Source: Ruminococcus sp. UBA946 (GTDB lineage: Bacteria > Bacillota > Clostridia > Oscillospirales > Ruminococcaceae). From it: a stretch of DNA of 8,308 nt. Made by a program: the position numbers and the translations under genes. Positions 5,288 to 8,308 of the stretch are shown in pieces. Position 1 is the stretch's first letter; every line of letters starts with the position of its first letter. The notes under the pieces are model-generated. The model ran no database searches, had not been told where the DNA came from, and saw nothing but the letters and a program-made list of their open reading frames with translations. The stretch is from positions 23,868 to 32,175 of the forward strand of contig DBCY01000072.1 of assembly GCA_002293295.1 (NCBI GenBank). The letters are read 5' to 3'.

Positions 5288-8167
5288 TTGCCGAAAAAAG
5301 CTAATCTGAAAAGAATTCTGTCAACTATCCTCGCTGTTTTGATATGCCTTCCCGCTATGACGCCGTTTGCCGCATTCGCTGAAGAAGGTGTTGTTACGGC
5401 GGATGAAAACGTTACCCCGGCTGAATTTGAGAGGCAGAAAACTTACAGCGATTATTATGACGAAATCCAGGGCGTTCCCCGCCCCGACGAAGAGGCGCCG
5501 TTCATTTATACCGGCGCGCGCGACGAAGCGGAGGTGACTGTCGGCGCGTACGAGGGCGCCGAGGACGTTATTATCTGGTCAAATCAGTTCGGTACGCTGG
5601 ACTTTGAGGTGGATGTCCCCCAGGCGGGAGCCTATAATATTGAAATTTCATATTTCCCTATTCAGGGCGGTAATGTTACATCGGAGGTCTCCGTGCTTCT
5701 TGACGGGGTTTCGCCGAATGAAACCTCCACCCGTGTGGACCTCCCCCGTATCTGGACGTCCGCATATCCGATATCTTCGGATTCAAAGGATAATGATATA
5801 CGCCCGCCTCAGATTGAATCGCCGCGATGGGTGACAACGCCCCTTAAGGATTCCGACGGGCTTTTTAACACTCCCCTGCTGTTCAATTTTGAAACGGCAG
5901 GCAAGCATACGGTTTCGCTGAGTTCGGAAAAAGCGTCCCTAGCCATTGCATATATAAAGCTTTACAATGAAAAGGCATATCCCGAATATGTAAAGCCTTC
6001 TCAGACTGAACTGGATATGAATGCCGGAGCAGGCGTTATAAAAATCCAGGGTGAGAATTATTCGTACACCAACAGCCAGACCCTGTTCCCTACCGCAAAC
6101 AGAGGCGATTACACCACCGAGCCGTCAGACCCGACGAAACAGCGTTACAATACAGTCGGTCTCGATACATGGGATACCGCGGGGCAGGCAATTACATACA
6201 GCCTGAACGTACCCTCGGACGGTTACTATAAAATAGGAATAAAGGCAAGACAAAACGACCTTCGCGGCATGTATTCCAACAGAAGGCTTTACATAGACGG
6301 AGAGGTTCCGAATGAAAAGCTGTCGCAAATAAAATTCAATTTTGACACGGACTGGTTTACCGCAGTTCCCGAGGATGAAAACGGAGAACCCGTCTATATT
6401 TACCTTACGCAGGGCAAGCATGAGCTTTCCCTTGAGGTTATCCCGGGCGAAATAGGCGAATCAATGCGAAAGCTTGATGAAATTGTTTACGAAGCCAATC
6501 AGTATTATATGGAAATACTGATGATTACAGGACCCAACCCCGACAAATATACCGATTATTTTATCCACAGGGAGATTCCCGATATTCTTCCCGCCTTTGA
6601 GCGTATTTCAAAATCACTCATTGACGAGCAGGCAGCCATTGAATCACTTTCTAACCAAAGGGGTTCGGAAGCCGCCGTGCTTGAAAGGTTCGCCGATATT
6701 CTAAGCAAGTGCGTGGAGAGAAACACCAGAATCCCGACAATGATTTCCAACGGCGCGATTAAGAACAATGTTGCCGCCGTCTCGTCGTGGATGCGCAAAT
6801 ACCGTTTCCAGCCGCTTGAAATTGATTTTATCGAGCTTGCCCCCGCTGAAAAGGATTTTACTCCCGTGAAGAGAAATTTCTTCAAATCGTTCGCTTATAA
6901 CTGGAAATCCTTCTTCGGCTCATTTTTCGAAGACTATACCATTCTTTCCGATATTAACCAGGATTCGGTAAATGTATGGGTTTCTCTGGCAAGGGACCAG
7001 ACAAATGTGGTTAAACAGCTTACCGAAGCGGAATTTGCCGCCGAGTATGATTCAAATGTTTCCGTCAACCTTGTTCAGGGTGCTATAATGGAGGCTGTAC
7101 TTGCGGGAAAGGGTCCTGACGTCGCGCTGTTTATAGGCGGCGAATTCCCCGTAAACCTAGCGATGAGAGGTCTTGTCGCCCCCTTCAACGATATGGAGGG
7201 ATTCGACGAGGTTATGTCCAGGTTCCATGAGAACGCAGCCGTTCAGTATACATATGACGGCAAGGTTTACGCCATTCCCATCCAGCAGACCTTCCCCATG
7301 ATGTTTTACCGCAGGGATATGCTTGCCTCGGTCGGTATAACGGAACCTCCCGAAACATGGGATGAGCTTATTGACATGCTTCCCGCAATTCAGCGGGCTT
7401 ATATGCAGCCGGGGCTTGTGCTGCCCGCCGCGGCTACGTCGGCGACGGAAAGCGGACATACATTCGCTCTGCTGATGATGCAGAACGGCATGAATTATTA
7501 TAATGAAGAACAGACGGTCACCAATTTTGAATCCCAGACTGCTGTTGACGCTTTTGCAAAATGGACTGATTTCTACAATATATACAAGTTTGACCAGACC
7601 TACGACGCATTTACAAGGTTCAGAACGGGCGAGGCGCCGATTGTTATTCAGGGATACAGCGGTTTTTACAACCAGCTTACCGTTGCGGCTCCCGAAATTT
7701 CAGGCCTTTGGGACTTTACTTCAGTCCCCGGCACGCTCAGGGATGACGGAACGATTTCACATGCCGCAAACTCAAACGGCGCCGGAGCCATAGTCCTTTC
7801 CGACTGCCGGAACAAGGAAGCCGCATGGGAATATATCAACTGGTTCACTGAAACTGACACGATGGTTTCCTACGGTCTTAACGTAGAAGGCGTGCTGGGT
7901 CCTCTTGGACGCTTCGAATCGGCAAATACCGAAGCGCTTAAAAGGCTCAACTGGTCGCAGAAGGATTTGGGTAAAATCCTTGCCCAGATGGAAGAGCTTG
8001 AAGAAATTCCGATTATCCCGGCTTCCTATGTTGTAACAAGAAGCATTATGAACGCTTTCCGGGCGGTTGTCAACGAAAAGTGGAATCCCCGCGAATCACT
8101 TAGATGGTATAACATTGATATCAACAGTGAAATTACAAGGAAACGGCAGAATTTAGGTATTGATTAA
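5288..8167 (+). CDS. Large secreted multidomain solute-binding protein (SBP family 1)
   Basis: Start: TTG at 5288 is preferred because GAAGGGTGG (5271-5279) lies 8 nt before it. The in-frame GTG at 5276 (963 residues) has no proper ribosome site; residue numbers below use that longer form. A Sec signal peptide (KKANLKR, hydrophobic core to PFAAFA, cut before EE at about 36) has no lipobox cysteine, so the protein is probably not a lipoprotein. Two beta-rich sandwich regions follow (about 80-231 and 250-406). Their paired phrases, such as VPQAGAYNIEISY and VPSDGYYKIGIKA, then a G-K-H edge strand (GKHTVSL, GKHELSL), suggest CBM6/35-like sugar-binding folds. Residues 410-560 are mostly helical. 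From about 564 comes a family-1 binding domain: VNVWVSLARDQ, GKGPDVALFIGGE, YDGKVYAIPIQQTFPMMFYRRDML, PPETWDELIDML, FRTGEAPIVIQGYSGF and KEAAWEYINWF. It likely captures a sugar or oligosaccharide for an ABC importer; the ligand is unknown. No permease genes are adjacent. Confidence 0.9.
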   Translation: MPKKANLKRILSTILAVLICLPAMTPFAAFAEEGVVTADENVTPAEFERQKTYSDYYDEIQGVPRPDEEAPFIYTGARDEAEVTVGAYEGAEDVIIWSNQFGTLDFEVDVPQAGAYNIEISYFPIQGGNVTSEVSVLLDGVSPNETSTRVDLPRIWTSAYPISSDSKDNDIRPPQIESPRWVTTPLKDSDGLFNTPLLFNFETAGKHTVSLSSEKASLAIAYIKLYNEKAYPEYVKPSQTELDMNAGAGVIKIQGENYSYTNSQTLFPTANRGDYTTEPSDPTKQRYNTVGLDTWDTAGQAITYSLNVPSDGYYKIGIKARQNDLRGMYSNRRLYIDGEVPNEKLSQIKFNFDTDWFTAVPEDENGEPVYIYLTQGKHELSLEVIPGEIGESMRKLDEIVYEANQYYMEILMITGPNPDKYTDYFIHREIPDILPAFERISKSLIDEQAAIESLSNQRGSEAAVLERFADILSKCVERNTRIPTMISNGAIKNNVAAVSSWMRKYRFQPLEIDFIELAPAEKDFTPVKRNFFKSFAYNWKSFFGSFFEDYTILSDINQDSVNVWVSLARDQTNVVKQLTEAEFAAEYDSNVSVNLVQGAIMEAVLAGKGPDVALFIGGEFPVNLAMRGLVAPFNDMEGFDEVMSRFHENAAVQYTYDGKVYAIPIQQTFPMMFYRRDMLASVGITEPPETWDELIDMLPAIQRAYMQPGLVLPAAATSATESGHTFALLMMQNGMNYYNEEQTVTNFESQTAVDAFAKWTDFYNIYKFDQTYDAFTRFRTGEAPIVIQGYSGFYNQLTVAAPEISGLWDFTSVPGTLRDDGTISHAANSNGAGAIVLSDCRNKEAAWEYINWFTETDTMVSYGLNVEGVLGPLGRFESANTEALKRLNWSQKDLGKILAQMEELEEIPIIPASYVVTRSIMNAFRAVVNEKWNPRESLRWYNIDINSEITRKRQNLGID

Positions 8168-8249
8168 CCGGTCTTAAAAGCTGTGTGCTGTATAGTGTTC
8201 AGCGGTCAGTGAACAGATTCTGTATTTATACTGACCGCGAACAGCCGGT
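8167..8249 (+). other. Long stem-loop after the binding-protein gene
   Basis: TGTTC-A-GCGGTCAGT (8196-8210) pairs with ACTGACCGC-GAACA (8230-8243): 14 bp with one bulged A. An outer ACCGG (8167-8171) / CCGGT (8245-8249) could close it. The outer arm begins at the last base of the stop codon. There is no T-run afterwards on either strand, so it is not a typical intrinsic terminator; it could protect the mRNA 3' end or be an operator for something beyond the window. Confidence 0.55.
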
Positions 8250-8293
8250 ATCTTATAACAGCGTTTAAAGTTACAATATAATAATAAAAACAT

Positions 8294-8308
8294 ACCGCCG
8301 CAGGCGGT
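8294..8308 (+). terminator. Probable terminator cut by the window end
   Basis: ACCGCC (8294-8299), loop GCA, GGCGGT (8303-8308), preceded by an A-rich tract (8284-8290). A GC-rich short stem with A's before it is the usual form of a bidirectional intrinsic terminator; the expected T-run would lie just outside the window. If so, the binding-protein gene is monocistronic. Confidence 0.6.

Noticed and set aside
5083..8261. The 10-mer CTTATAACAG occurs at 5083-5092 and 8252-8261, with looser versions at 4022 and on the minus strand at 1-17, all intergenic
   Set aside because: Short, AT-rich and without constant spacing to promoters; chance recurrence or shared terminator-arm composition explains it as well as a regulatory motif.
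1..8308. CRISPR array, tRNA or rRNA gene, transposase, or phage genes
   Set aside because: No regularly spaced repeats, no tRNA-like cloverleaf sequence and no mobile-element protein motifs on either strand.

Overview
The window looks like chromosomal DNA from an anaerobic, low-to-mid G+C Clostridia species. A Ruminococcaceae/Oscillospirales-type gut bacterium is my inference from three things: a tRNA-Leu T-box in front of leuA, consensus sigma-A promoters with exact 17-nt spacers, and a very large secreted solute-binding protein of a kind common in that group. It holds five protein genes, and every one appears to be its own transcription unit.

Left part (1-2222, minus strand): a leucine-biosynthesis unit. 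A perfect TTGACA/TATAAT promoter (2194-2222) drives a T-box leader of about 300 nt. The leader has a CUC (Leu) specifier, a T-box with the UGGUACC bulge, and a terminator and antiterminator that compete for the same RNA segment. It controls 2-isopropylmalate synthase (leuA, 120-1775). Two long hairpins (59-110 and 15-56) follow the gene.

Middle part (2336-4933, plus strand): three genes. First is a CPBP-family intramembrane protease, whose 5' UTR carries two adjacent stem-loops bracketed by a 13-nt duplicated Shine-Dalgarno-like sequence. Second is a very AT-rich, probably imported, HEPN-like hypothetical gene. Third is a ZIP-family (GufA-type) metal transporter with a dyad spanning its promoter and ribosome site and a strong terminator behind it.

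Right part (4934-8308, plus strand): a gene-free stretch with a possible short terminated RNA (promoter 4984-5012, terminator 5050-5098), then two overlapping sigma-A promoters for a ~959-residue secreted protein. That protein has a signal peptide, two beta-sandwich sugar-binding-like regions, a helical linker and a C-terminal family-1 extracellular solute-binding domain. No permease or ATPase gene lies beside it, and hairpins close the unit at the window end.

The genes do not form one pathway. The window is mostly ordinary housekeeping and transport DNA. I do not see a clear new multi-gene system; the points most worth a second look are the CPBP leader RNA, the orphan HEPN-like gene, the candidate short RNA and the orphan multidomain binding protein.
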